A stretch of DNA of 64,000 nucleotides from positions 2,576-66,575 of the forward strand of contig NZ_JAGGCS010000011.1 of the NCBI RefSeq assembly GCF_022884085.1, read 5' to 3'. The notes below the pieces were generated by a model that did no database searches, was not told the DNA's origin, and saw only the letters and a program-made list of their open reading frames with translations. Of this stretch, positions 9,516 through 18,533 are shown in pieces. A program made the translations under genes and the position numbers. Position 1 is the first letter of the stretch. Each line of letters opens with the position of its first letter. Source of the stretch: Paenirhizobium cremeum. Its GTDB lineage: Bacteria; Pseudomonadota; Alphaproteobacteria; Rhizobiales; Rhizobiaceae.

Positions 9516-10592
9516 TCACTCGCTTCCCATATTGGGATCACGCCACAAGATCCAGCCAAAGTCCTTGTTGTTCGGAGATGTGCTCAGGAAAAAGTTTGAG
9601 AACAGCCCTTTCTCGATTGCGATCATAGCCAACTGGCGGAACGCGCTCGGAGTGTAATAGTGCGCGTGGATGGAATAATTTCGCGCGGCCAGATCCTCCG
9701 GGGTGTTATACGGAGCCGTATACTTGCACCATTTCTCGTATTTTGCCGACGTCAGCGCCCAAGCGCCTGCTTCATACTCCGAGAGCCAGTCCGTCGGTGT
9801 GCTCGCCGGTTGGCGCAAATCGAAACAGTAGCGCAGGTCAGGTACGACGCCCACGACAACACCTGTCGGTTTGAGCCTGTTCGACCAGTTTTCCAAAACC
9901 CCAAGCGGATTCATGAGGTGTTCGAAAACATGGTTTGAAAAAATGAAGTCGAGACTTCCCGTTTCGCAGCATTCGATGCGTTGAGCATCGCCAAGGATGT
10001 AACGAGACCACAATTCCTGCTTTTCGGGGGTAACTTCAATATGTTTACCGTAATTTCGCAGCCATTCGTCGATGGGCAGCGCTTCCAGATAGCGTACATC
10101 CACGTCGGCACTCGGCTTCACGAAGGGATTGCTTCCGGGGCCGACTTCAATGCCCGTGCCCCGGAGATAGCCGCGTGTCGCCGCACGCGGGTCGAAGACA
10201 GGGCCTGATTTCAATTCGAGAGGCTTATCGCTCGAATTGACGATCTCGAGATCGTATCCATCGGTGTAGCCGATCCAGCTTGGCCACGTGAGCAAAATGG
10301 CGCCTTTCGAATCAAGGCTCGCGACCGAATCCGCTCGGCGACCATCGGAGGAACAGACATTGATTTTTATAGGCGAGGGGGTGTTTTCGGCTCCCACGAG
10401 GCTCCAGCCAAAATCGCGCGGGAATGTTTCCATCACAGCGAACTCGTCAATCCGCTTCAACTTCAACCGCGCGCCGGGCTGTAGGGTCACACCGCAGAAC
10501 CATTGTGGTTTATCATAGCGAAAGGGCTCGACGCTCCCGTCAAGGATCTCTACACATCGATCATTGCGTTTGACGATATCGAATAGATTCAC
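9516..10592 (-). CDS. SAM-dependent methyltransferase with N-terminal beta-rich domain
   Basis: A 358-aa protein. The N-terminal 150 residues (WFCGVTLQPGARLKLK onward) look like a beta-sandwich of unknown role. From about residue 155 a class I methyltransferase follows: GIEVGPGSNPFVKP for the SAM site, LDFIFSNHVFEHLMNPL for motif III/IV, and VVGVVPDLRY. A methyltransferase next to glycosyltransferases suggests O-methylation of a sugar or capping of the chain, but the target is an inference. The start is a GTG at 10592 with a weak ribosome binding site, so the exact N-terminus is uncertain. Confidence 0.7.
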   Translation of the reverse strand: MNLFDIVKRNDRCVEILDGSVEPFRYDKPQWFCGVTLQPGARLKLKRIDEFAVMETFPRDFGWSLVGAENTPSPIKINVCSSDGRRADSVASLDSKGAILLTWPSWIGYTDGYDLEIVNSSDKPLELKSGPVFDPRAATRGYLRGTGIEVGPGSNPFVKPSADVDVRYLEALPIDEWLRNYGKHIEVTPEKQELWSRYILGDAQRIECCETGSLDFIFSNHVFEHLMNPLGVLENWSNRLKPTGVVVGVVPDLRYCFDLRQPASTPTDWLSEYEAGAWALTSAKYEKWCKYTAPYNTPEDLAARNYSIHAHYYTPSAFRQLAMIAIEKGLFSNFFLSTSPNNKDFGWILWRDPNMGSE

Positions 10593-10900
10593 ACGAATAC
10601 TCTGCTTCTAGGAGGGGATGGGCTGCTGCCCTATAGTCCATACCCCGTGTCGGTCTCCTCGCCAACACCGCCGCGCGGTGCTTCTTTAACGCAAACGTGG
10701 AACCTCACAGGCAAATCTGCCTCACCCGACCCAACGGCAACCCGATGAAGTCGTTTGGGCGGGAAAATATATAAAGATTTCACGCTTCAGCCACGCATGC
10801 ACGTTTGCCACGGCGGGGAAGATCGAGACGGGCGAGGCTGGGGTTCCAAAGCCGAGGCACTGAAGAAGGCTGCTCTCCAGCGCCTCGTGCAAAGGGGCAT
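10593..10900. other. intergenic region without a supported gene
   Basis: About 300 bases lie between two minus-strand genes. A plus-strand frame ending at 10904 has a plausible composition over its last 36 codons but no ribosome binding site and overlaps the neighbour's stop, so I do not call it. An AT-rich patch sits near 10763-10780. No clear terminator is seen. Confidence 0.35.
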
Positions 10901-11911
10901 TTAGCCCATGATGCGGCGTTTCAACGAACTCAAGGTTCCCAGGATGCCGCTGCTCGCCGCGTGGGCAACGGATGCGGCTGGCCCTTTTTCCTTCGCAAGC
11001 TTGGCCTCGTAGGCTTTCACGGCTGCCGCTCGCTCGCGCGCTGCCTCGTAGACCGCTTTATGCTTGACAAAGCCGGCAGCCGCGTCGATGGCCTCATAGC
11101 GCTTAACCTGTTCCGGCGTGATCGCCCGCACAGGGCCGGCTCCGGCATCCTTGATCTCCTGGATCACGGACGGGCGGATGTAGCCCAGATTGACCTCTTC
11201 CTCAATCTGGCTCAACTTCATCGAGCCATTCTCAAGCATGATGCGAACTTCTTCGAGGAAGAGGTAGCCGGTCGGGTTGTTGGCAAAAACCCAGGGCTGC
11301 GTGTTCATGTCCGTCCAGTGGATCAAGCCGGTCTTGTTGGGCTCGTAGTGCTCCAGGCTATTCCACTCGAACGGCACGCCGTAGTTGATCTCCGACTCAT
11401 CCAGAATGCACATGTCGTAGAGCAGATCCTGATAGGTGTATTGCCCATCGAGGCCGGCAATTATCTTTACCGGATCCCAATCGGAAAGAGCTTCGCAATC
11501 GAGCAGCATCACAGAGCATTGTTTGACGCGCTTCTTGAGTGCGCCGGGCTTAGATTGGTTCTGTGCCTGATCCGGCAGTTCCTCTTGGATGATGACCTTG
11601 GCGCCGTTGAAGGGCAGGTTCCACAACTCCCGGAAGTCGCGGAAGACCAGCATGTCGGCATCAAGGTAGATGGCCCGGCCCTTGTATCCCATCAACTGCG
11701 GAATGGCGAAGCGCGTGAAGGAAAAGCCGGTACGCTTTCCTTGCCTTATATCCTTGGGATCAGGCAGCACCACGTCATGCATCGACCGCAGCTTGATATT
11801 CATGCTGGTGTGGCGCTTGATGGAATGCTCGAGAACAGGGACCGCGAGAAGCTGTGATCGGTCCGAGCCCACGAATATGTAGGCGGTGTCGCTGTCATTC
11901 TCGTTCGTCAT
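10901..11911 (-). CDS. family 8-like glycosyltransferase
   Basis: A 336-aa GT-A enzyme resembling the GT8 family, which uses UDP-hexoses. It opens with TAYIFVGSDRSQLLAVPVL, has the metal-binding DxD in AIYLDADMLVFRD and carries LLDCEALSDWDP and GLIHWTDMNTQPW later. The C-terminal 60 residues are charged and helical. I choose the ATG at 11911 because it follows GGAG with six bases of spacing, trimming 13 residues from the longest frame. It diverges from the methyltransferase gene at 12162, so the region between them probably carries two promoters. Confidence 0.7.
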   Translation of the reverse strand: MTNENDSDTAYIFVGSDRSQLLAVPVLEHSIKRHTSMNIKLRSMHDVVLPDPKDIRQGKRTGFSFTRFAIPQLMGYKGRAIYLDADMLVFRDFRELWNLPFNGAKVIIQEELPDQAQNQSKPGALKKRVKQCSVMLLDCEALSDWDPVKIIAGLDGQYTYQDLLYDMCILDESEINYGVPFEWNSLEHYEPNKTGLIHWTDMNTQPWVFANNPTGYLFLEEVRIMLENGSMKLSQIEEEVNLGYIRPSVIQEIKDAGAGPVRAITPEQVKRYEAIDAAAGFVKHKAVYEAARERAAAVKAYEAKLAKEKGPAASVAHAASSGILGTLSSLKRRIMG

Positions 11912-12161
11912 GCCGAACTCCATTCTTGCCTGAAATAATTCCTCGCGCACGAGTAGCGCCGGACTCTAAGCACCTTTAGCGTCGTAAGCAAGCCATACGC
12001 TCGGCCGTTCACCGGGCTGAATACAGATTGATTGTCATGGATTTAGCATTTCGCAACTTGTTATGCGATGTCGCTCGAGCCGCCTGAGCCAAGGACCAGT
12101 CCGGATACCGGCTTGAGTAACAAGGCCTCATGCGGTACAGAGCGGTCGAAGGGAAACGGAA

Positions 12162-13085
12162 ATGAATGTCTTGAAGAAGATTTTGAAGTCTTTCAGCGGT
12201 TCTTCCGCGAACCGTGTGAATGAGATGCCTGTCGCCCATGAGGTACAGGTGCCCGCCAAGGATGAGGCCCCGGCACCTGCCGCGCCTCAGAAGGTGGAGG
12301 AGAAGACGGTTTATCCGGCAGGCGAGGTTCCGATCCCTGGCGTCGACAATCTTCCTGACGACGAACTCGATCGCTTGAACAAGCTGCTGCCGTGGGCGGC
12401 TTTTGTTCTGGATAGCAAGGGGCGCCAGTTCGGTGTCGCGCATTCCGCGATCAAGCGCAACGTTCCGCAGGCAATGCCTGATCCGCGTATCGTCGAGCTT
12501 GATCGGCGCATTCCGTTGCGTGATCTGACCGTGTTTGAGATCGGCTGTTTCGAGGGTATTCATACCTCCGCGCTGGCAATGCGCGCCCGGCGTGTGCTGG
12601 CCTGTGACAGTCGCATCGAAAACGTTGTCAAGAGCATCGTCCGCTGTGCCATGTACGGAACGTCTGCGCACATCTTTCGCTGGGATGCTGAGGAAGCCTT
12701 GCCTGCCGGCGTTTCGGTCGATTGTGATGTGCTGCACCATGTGGGCGTTCTGTATCACCTGACGGACCCGGTCGGACATCTGAAGACGTTGTTGTCGCAC
12801 GTGCGCAAGGGGGTCATGCTCGACACCCAGATCGCGCCAGAAGATGCAAAGGCGCTTACCTACGAATCCGGCGGACGGACATACCGATATCATCACTATC
12901 GCGAAGCGGGTCGTGAAGCGCCGTTTGCCGGCATGCTCGATCACGCCAAGTGGTTGTTCAAGGACGATTTGCTGGCGCTTTTGGCCGAGGCTGGCTTCGA
13001 TTCCATCGATGTGGCCAATTTCGAGATACAGCGCAACGGTCCCCGTATCCTGATCTATGCAACTCGCAGCAGCAGTGGCAGCTGA
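12162..13085 (+). CDS. class I SAM-dependent methyltransferase
   Basis: A 307-aa protein. Residues 1-60 are low-complexity and rich in Pro, Ala and Glu. The catalytic part resembles CmoB-like/Methyltransf_23 enzymes: LTVFEIGCFEGIHTSAL for SAM motif I, RVLACDSRIENV for motif II and DCDVLHHVGVLYHLTDP for motif IV. It heads a plus-strand operon with an ABC exporter, a second methyltransferase and an acyltransferase, so sugar or terminal-residue methylation during O-antigen synthesis is more likely than tRNA modification; this is inference. The ATG follows a GGGAAACGGAA stretch. Confidence 0.7.
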   Translation: MNVLKKILKSFSGSSANRVNEMPVAHEVQVPAKDEAPAPAAPQKVEEKTVYPAGEVPIPGVDNLPDDELDRLNKLLPWAAFVLDSKGRQFGVAHSAIKRNVPQAMPDPRIVELDRRIPLRDLTVFEIGCFEGIHTSALAMRARRVLACDSRIENVVKSIVRCAMYGTSAHIFRWDAEEALPAGVSVDCDVLHHVGVLYHLTDPVGHLKTLLSHVRKGVMLDTQIAPEDAKALTYESGGRTYRYHHYREAGREAPFAGMLDHAKWLFKDDLLALLAEAGFDSIDVANFEIQRNGPRILIYATRSSSGS

Positions 13086-13152
13086 GACGGTCGGAAAGCC
13101 GCTGGTAGCGGGCGCGCAGCTAAATTCAGGCAATGAGAAGGCCGCGAAAGCA

Positions 13153-13953
13153 ATGATGCAAACCTTTGGCGAGATCTCGCGCAGCGCTCGGCTGGCGTGG
13201 GATCTTGCGCATCGCGACATAGCCAGCCGCTATGGCAATTCCATCGGCGGTCTTTTGTGGCTTGTAATCACCCCCGTGAGTTTCGCGGGGATTTACTGGA
13301 TGGTTTTTGGCTATTTCCTGCAACTTAAGTGGCTCAACCCTGCAACGGGGGTGCAGGTTCCTTACATCGTGCCGCTTTTTGCTGGTTTGGCAACCTACCT
13401 GCTTATCAATGACGTTGTCATGTCGTCGTTGTCGACCTTCAGGATGAAGCGGGAATATGTCAGGAGGGCCGCGGTTCCCATATGGGTGCTGTGGCTTTCG
13501 ACGCTGATGCGCGTTGCTGTCGGTTCGGTGGTGAATTTCGTGGTTCTGGCTGCCATGGCCTTTTTCACGGGGCTTATGTCGCTGAATTCTCTATTGGCGA
13601 TTCCCCAGGCGTTCCTGCTGGTGGTGGTCGCCGCAAGCGCTCTTTCTCTCTTTCTTTCGCTGCTTGGCCCGTTTTTCAAGGATCTTGACGAGCTTTCGCG
13701 TATTCTTCTGCGCGTGCTGTTCTATACTTCGCCGGTTACGTATCCCCTTAGCGCGGTGCCCGAGCGTTTTTCTGGCTTTATGTGGGCCAACCCTTTGACT
13801 GTTCTCGTCGAAGCTATACGCAATTCGTTCGTTTTCGGATTGCCGCCAGCGCCTGTTTCTTATGTCGTGACGTTCGCTTCTTCCGTGGCACTTTTTGGGG
13901 CGGGAATTTGGCTTTATTCACGCCTGAGAGGACCGATCGTCGATGTCGTCTGA
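13153..13953 (+). CDS. wzm: O-antigen/polysaccharide ABC exporter permease (Wzm-like)
   Basis: A 266-aa inner-membrane protein of the ABC-2 type that forms the channel for undecaprenyl-linked polysaccharide. The cytoplasmic N-terminus carries LAHRDIASRYGNSIGG, typical of Wzm/TagG. About six hydrophobic segments follow, beginning LLWLVITPVSFAGIYWMVFG. The SPVTYPLSAVPE loop and VLVEAIRNSFVFG are also characteristic. I use the ATG at 13153, which has an upstream GAGAAGG, rather than a frame opening at 13057 inside the preceding gene. It overlaps the ATPase gene by 11 bases. Confidence 0.88.
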   Translation: MMQTFGEISRSARLAWDLAHRDIASRYGNSIGGLLWLVITPVSFAGIYWMVFGYFLQLKWLNPATGVQVPYIVPLFAGLATYLLINDVVMSSLSTFRMKREYVRRAAVPIWVLWLSTLMRVAVGSVVNFVVLAAMAFFTGLMSLNSLLAIPQAFLLVVVAASALSLFLSLLGPFFKDLDELSRILLRVLFYTSPVTYPLSAVPERFSGFMWANPLTVLVEAIRNSFVFGLPPAPVSYVVTFASSVALFGAGIWLYSRLRGPIVDVV

Positions 13954-15178
13954 TGTGCTTCTGCAAGCTCACGGTGTCTCCAAGACATATTCCATGTCAT
14001 TGTCTCCTCGCGAGCGATTTTTCGAGGCGGTCTTTGGCTGGAGACCGAACAAGCCGCACCATGTGGTGCTGGAAGACGTGGACATCGAAGTTCGTCGGGG
14101 TGAGACGCTTGGCATCATGGGCCGCAACGGCGCGGGCAAGACCACGCTGCTCGGCATTCTTGGTAATGTAATCGAGCCGTCTGCCGGCACCATCACGCGC
14201 CATGGCCGCATCGCCGTCCTGCTTGCTGTAGGGGCCGGCTTCAATCCACAGTTTACCGGTCGTGAGAATGCCGAACTCTTTTGCAGCCTGATGGGTCTGA
14301 GCAACGCAGAAACCGCCGAGCGCATGAGTTCCATTATCGCGTTCGCCGATCTTGAAGACTACTTCGACATGCCGCTCAGAACCTACTCGTCAGGCATGAT
14401 GGCGCGCCTCGGTTTCGCTTGTGCGATCCATGTCGATGCTGATGTTATCATTATTGATGAGACTTTGGCGGTCGGCGATGCCAATTTCCGTGTCAGATGC
14501 TATGAGCGTATCAAGCACATGCAGGATAGTGGCCAGACATTCCTTCTCGTCAGCCATAGCCCAAACCTGATCGCCAACTTCTGCACGCGGACGATTGTCA
14601 TCGAGAAAGGCCGAAAGGTGTTCGACGGCTCTCCCCTGGATGGACTCAACACCTATAAGGATATTCGCGAAAATCTTGCGGCCGGGAAAAAGCCTGCCAC
14701 GGGGGGTGTCAACGGCTCCGATCTCGTGGCGCCAAAGCTTCGACTTGAGAATGTTCGCTTCAACGAGGTTACGGGCGACAACGGTGTCAAACGTGGCATT
14801 TTGACCTGTGAACTGTTTGCTGAGGCCGATGTTGCAAATCCTGTCGTGAGTTTCGGCATCCGCAACCAGGAAGGGATCGTGATCTGCAGCTACGACAGCG
14901 AGCGTGACGCGAACCAACTGAAGCCGCTTTCGAGCGGTGAACGGCTGCCGCTGGTGCTGCAGTTCGACAATATCCTGCTCGCAGGAGCCTATTTTATCAG
15001 CGCGCGTGTAGCCGAACAGGTCGGTGACGTGACGCTTACCCTCGGGACCCATCACAACGTCGCCCGTTTTGACGTCGTAAGTAGAGGGACAAACTCGGGG
15101 CTGGTTAATCTCAACGCAACGCTGGCTACGGCCAGCGCTTCGCATAATGACGGTACGTCACAGGTAGCAATTGGATGA
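13943..15178 (+). CDS. wzt: O-antigen ABC exporter ATPase with C-terminal Wzt domain
   Basis: A 411-aa ATPase partner of the permease. The N-terminal 240 residues are the nucleotide-binding domain: Walker A GRNGAGKTT at 60-68, signature YSSGMMARLGF and Walker B ADVIIIDETLAVGD. From about residue 265 to the end is a beta-sandwich like the Wzt C-terminal domain, which in known systems binds a terminal modified sugar and couples chain capping to export. Flanking methyltransferase genes fit a methyl-capped chain, though that is inference. Start and stop overlap the neighbouring genes. Confidence 0.9.
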   Translation: MSSDVLLQAHGVSKTYSMSLSPRERFFEAVFGWRPNKPHHVVLEDVDIEVRRGETLGIMGRNGAGKTTLLGILGNVIEPSAGTITRHGRIAVLLAVGAGFNPQFTGRENAELFCSLMGLSNAETAERMSSIIAFADLEDYFDMPLRTYSSGMMARLGFACAIHVDADVIIIDETLAVGDANFRVRCYERIKHMQDSGQTFLLVSHSPNLIANFCTRTIVIEKGRKVFDGSPLDGLNTYKDIRENLAAGKKPATGGVNGSDLVAPKLRLENVRFNEVTGDNGVKRGILTCELFAEADVANPVVSFGIRNQEGIVICSYDSERDANQLKPLSSGERLPLVLQFDNILLAGAYFISARVAEQVGDVTLTLGTHHNVARFDVVSRGTNSGLVNLNATLATASASHNDGTSQVAIG

Positions 15179-15930
15179 CAACAACAAAAGATCCCGCCAA
15201 GACCCCGAAGCGGCCGCCGGTATACAGCGTCCGACAGGAACTTCCCCACAATCGGCCTTACGAACTCTATTATGCCGAGAAAGTACCTTTGCTTCAGGTC
15301 TTTGAGAAGGCTGCTCTGGCTTGGGACAACCGCTCGCGTTCGGGTATTCTGGGAAAGCTGGCGCGGTCGGCTGGCCTCGGGAGGCCGATGCAGGCCGCGG
15401 AATGCGGAGTTTACCGCGGGCATTCGCTGGTCGCATGTCTGCGGATTGCAAGGGATCTGCGCGTGCCGGTCAATTTTGTCGGGCTGGACAGCTTCGCAGG
15501 CTTGCCATCGCTGGTCGAAGAGGACCTGAAGGTCGCGCCCGAAAACGCGCCTTACCGGAAAAAGGTGCTCTTCGATGACACCTCGTTCGAGGCCGTTAGC
15601 GAACTCGTCAAATCCGCCGGTTTTGCTGGCAACGCCAAATTGATCCGCGGCTTTTTCGTGGATACTTTGCCGACGCTCGAGGAAGCCCGTTACGACTTCG
15701 TCAACATTGACTGTGATCTATACGCGCCGCATATCGAGTGCCTCGAATATTTTTATCCGAAGATGAACCCAGGCGGCATTATCTTCTTTGATGATTATCA
15801 CTCTCACGATTTTCCGATGGCCAAGGACGCCATCGATAAATTTCTGGAGGATAAACCGGAAATTCTTCTGCACCTGCGGTTCGGACCAGAGGGTACCAAC
15901 CATACCAAGTGCTACATCGAAAAGCTGTAG
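15175..15930 (+). CDS. TylF/MycF-like macrocin O-methyltransferase family protein
   Basis: A 251-aa protein resembling the TylF/MycF family of sugar O-methyltransferases. Motif I appears as QAAECGVYRGHSLVACL and the family motif NFVGLDSFAGLPSLVEED is intact. RYDFVNIDCDLYAPHIE supplies acidic residues that in this family bind a divalent metal, followed by GGIIFFDDYHSHDFP. It overlaps wzt by four bases (ATGA). Methylation of a chain-terminal or internal sugar recognised by the Wzt C-terminal domain is a reasonable hypothesis. Confidence 0.8.
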   Translation: MTTTKDPAKTPKRPPVYSVRQELPHNRPYELYYAEKVPLLQVFEKAALAWDNRSRSGILGKLARSAGLGRPMQAAECGVYRGHSLVACLRIARDLRVPVNFVGLDSFAGLPSLVEEDLKVAPENAPYRKKVLFDDTSFEAVSELVKSAGFAGNAKLIRGFFVDTLPTLEEARYDFVNIDCDLYAPHIECLEYFYPKMNPGGIIFFDDYHSHDFPMAKDAIDKFLEDKPEILLHLRFGPEGTNHTKCYIEKL

Positions 15931-15948
15931 CAGGGGAAACATGGCCGC

Positions 15949-16446
15949 ATGTCGGAAAGTGTGACTATTGATCCCACCGCTCGCATCGATGAACGCGCAG
16001 TCATCGATGCTGGCGGCGGTAGCGTAAAAATAGGACGCAAGACCACAGTCGCTTCCTTCGCAATGATCCTTGCGCATGGAGGTTCCATTGAGATTGGCGA
16101 CTTTTGCAGCGTCAACCCGTTTTGCGTTTTATACGGCCATGGTGGTCTTAAAATCGGAAATTATGTGCGTATCGCCACGCATACCGTGATAATTCCGGCG
16201 AACCATGTTTTCGATGATCCCGACACCCCGATCACAAGCCAGGGATTGACCAAGCTCGGCGTCACGATCGAAGATGACGTTTGGATTGGTGCTGGTGCCC
16301 GTATCCTTGACGGTGTGACGATAGGAAAAGGCGCGGTTATCGGGGCAGGGGCCGTCGTGACAACGAACGTGCCGGAGCTGGCCATTTTTGCCGGCGTTCC
16401 CGCACGCAAAATCGGGGAACGTGGCGCGAACCGGTCGACGACCTGA
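15949..16446 (+). CDS. hexapeptide-repeat acyltransferase
   Basis: A 165-aa left-handed beta-helix acyltransferase of the WbbJ/maltose-acetyltransferase type. Hexapeptide repeats run through most of the protein, with the active-site histidine region [15 protein letters not shown] and a C-terminal [19 protein letters not shown] coil followed by GVPARKIG. Probable role: O-acetylation of a sugar in the growing glycan. It lies 18 bases after the TylF-like gene in the same operon. Confidence 0.82.
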   Translation: MSESVTIDPTARIDERAVIDAGGGSVKIGRKTTVASFAMILAHGGSIEIGDFCSVNPFCVLYGHGGLKIGNYVRIATHTVIIPANHVFDDPDTPITSQGLTKLGVTIEDDVWIGAGARILDGVTIGKGAVIGAGAVVTTNVPELAIFAGVPARKIGERGANRSTT

Positions 16447-16469
16447 CGTGGTGCCGGTTTCTTGCGTCA

Positions 16470-18533
16470 ATGGTAGCTGAGGCCGCAATCTCAGGGAGTG
16501 TTCGTGTGGCCGAAAACGACGGGCGAGTTGAGTTAGCAGACAAGGCGGCGAAGGTTTTACCTCGGCAACTGCGCATCGCGGTGGTGGCGCGGGATATAGA
16601 CGGGGTAAATGAGCGGCTTATTCGGCGAGCGTTGTGGCCAGCGTCGATCTGGCAATCGGCTGGCTATAGGGTCGACATTCATCTGACGCCGCCGCCGCGA
16701 AAGCGGCTGAAGCGTTACGCCGCGCTTGTGATGATCGAGCCCTCACTTACAGACGAGTTGAACTGTTGCGACGAGGCAGTCAGGCTCGGCTTGGCGCTCG
16801 TTATCGATGTCGGTTTACCTGAAGCAATCCGTCTTTCCGGTCAGAGCCGGCTAGCCGCAATTTCTGCGACGACCCGTGATTGCCTGGCATTGGCAACGGT
16901 CATCACAGCGAGGTCTTCTGCAGCGGCGGAAGACCTCGCCAGCCTTGTGCCTGTCGACGTGGAAACGGTGGTGATTCCGGATCCATCTGAGGCTGCTACT
17001 CGGAAAGCCCGGTTGTTGGAGGTCTTCCGGGGTGAGCTTCGCGGAGCAAGGATACGAAGCCGCTTGTCGTCGGTGCCGCAGCAGTGGCTGTCGCCGCGAA
17101 GTCCGCTTGTTGCTCCATGGCGCATGTTCAATATGGCGCGCTCGATTCCGTTTTCCTGGTGGCTGACGCGCGTGCCCAGCGCAGTGGCAAGACGGATTTT
17201 GAGGCGATTTGGGTTGATCGCTGGTCGGGCGTCCGAAGCGTCATCCGAAGTAGAGGCAAAGCCGGCATCGAAGGCAGCGGACCATGGCGTTGTGGCCACG
17301 CCCGTCGCAGATGCCAGCCGTCAACTCACGCCGCATGTGGACCCGGCGACAAGTGCGCGGCAATGGATCGACGTTATGGAGCGCGCCCTACTGACCGCCG
17401 CGACAGGGCTAAAGCAGGCACCGCGGGTTAAAGTCCTATTTTTGCTGGACCTGATCCAGGATCTTGATGTGCTGTTGCCGATTGTGGAGCGGATGCGCAC
17501 CGATCGCCGTTTCGCATTAACAGTTGCAGTCACAGACTGGCTGGACAAGGTTTCCCCGCGGGTATCGCGCGAACTGTTCGCTCGGTCGGTGATCCCGCTG
17601 GTGATTACCAAGAAGGACGCTATCGAGGGGTCGGAGCCTGACCTCGGCCGAATAAATGCTGTCGTCACGGCCTGTGAAACCAATCACCCCGCGCATCGCG
17701 TACCCCATGCGGTTGTGCGTCGCGCCAACAGTCGCGGCATTCCGACTTATACGCTCCAACACGGGCTGGAGAATGTCGGGCTTACCTATTTCGAGTCTTA
17801 TCCCGATCACGAAGGTCCGATCGAAATGGCTTCCTCGACCATTCTGACCTGGGGGCCAGTCGAGAAGCTGCCGGCAGAGATGAACCCCATGATGCGGGTA
17901 CGCTGTCTGGCTGTCGGGACGCCTAAGCCACCGCAGGCAACAAGGGTGGAGTTGCCTCTTCGGTCGCAGGGGATGGTCGTGGCAGTGTTCGAGAACCTGC
18001 ATTGGGAGCGTTACACCGATATCTATCGCGGCGCCTTCATCCGGGATCTTTGCGAGGTCGCGGCCGCGCGCCCGGCCATAACGTTCCTTTTAAAGCCACA
18101 TCACGCGGGCAAATACCTTGCCAAAAACAATCATCTGCTGGCGGATGCCCCGAGCAACATCGTTTTGGCCGATCCTTCGGTGCAGCCTTGGGAAGCCTAC
18201 ACAGCCAGCGCAATTATCGGCTCTGTCGATGCGGTTATCACAACGCCGTCCACGGTCGCTCTCGATGCTGCCCGAGCAGGTTGCGCCGTCGCGGTTGTTG
18301 GTTATGGAATGGCGCTGCCGGTTTATGAACCTTTGCCGGTTTTGACCGGCACTGGCAATTGGCTGAGTTTCATCGATGACGTTACCGCCAGGTCGATCGA
18401 TTTGCAGTCTCGTCTGGAAGAATTTCGCATGCGACATGTTGTGGAGGGCGACGCCGTTGGTCGTATCCTTGATAAAATTCTCGCGGACGCCGGCCGCGTT
18501 AGCGAAGTGAAGCGGTCAGAACAAAAGGCATGA
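16470..18533 (+). CDS. two-module glycosyltransferase-like protein
   Basis: A 687-aa protein with two recognisable parts. Residues 35-175 look like the N-terminal half of a GT4 enzyme (LRIAVVARDIDG, ALVIDVGLPEAI, VITARSSAAAEDLA, VVIPDPSEA), matching the layout of the 599-aa protein at 6031-7830. A variable linker follows. From about residue 315 a GT-B-like module reads VKVLFLLDLIQDLDVLLP, then YTLQHGLENVGLTYFESY, FLLKPHHAGKY and DAVITTPSTVALDAARAG, resembling CDP-glycerol/Kdo-transferase-type folds. A GTG at 16506 behind GGGAG is an alternative start. Substrates are unknown. Confidence 0.55.
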   Translation: MVAEAAISGSVRVAENDGRVELADKAAKVLPRQLRIAVVARDIDGVNERLIRRALWPASIWQSAGYRVDIHLTPPPRKRLKRYAALVMIEPSLTDELNCCDEAVRLGLALVIDVGLPEAIRLSGQSRLAAISATTRDCLALATVITARSSAAAEDLASLVPVDVETVVIPDPSEAATRKARLLEVFRGELRGARIRSRLSSVPQQWLSPRSPLVAPWRMFNMARSIPFSWWLTRVPSAVARRILRRFGLIAGRASEASSEVEAKPASKAADHGVVATPVADASRQLTPHVDPATSARQWIDVMERALLTAATGLKQAPRVKVLFLLDLIQDLDVLLPIVERMRTDRRFALTVAVTDWLDKVSPRVSRELFARSVIPLVITKKDAIEGSEPDLGRINAVVTACETNHPAHRVPHAVVRRANSRGIPTYTLQHGLENVGLTYFESYPDHEGPIEMASSTILTWGPVEKLPAEMNPMMRVRCLAVGTPKPPQATRVELPLRSQGMVVAVFENLHWERYTDIYRGAFIRDLCEVAAARPAITFLLKPHHAGKYLAKNNHLLADAPSNIVLADPSVQPWEAYTASAIIGSVDAVITTPSTVALDAARAGCAVAVVGYGMALPVYEPLPVLTGTGNWLSFIDDVTARSIDLQSRLEEFRMRHVVEGDAVGRILDKILADAGRVSEVKRSEQKA

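Noticed and set aside
10749-10904. small plus-strand frame with a plausible helical tail
   Set aside because: It has no ribosome binding site, an unclear start and overlaps the stop of the opposite gene; chance is the simpler explanation.
10805-11857. 350-codon plus-strand frame
   Set aside because: It is antisense to the GT8-like gene with its DxD motif, and its composition is shadow-like.
12009-13220. 403-codon minus-strand frame
   Set aside because: It lies opposite the methyltransferase gene at 12162-13085, which has SAM motifs and a good ribosome binding site; the frame itself shows no recognisable domain.
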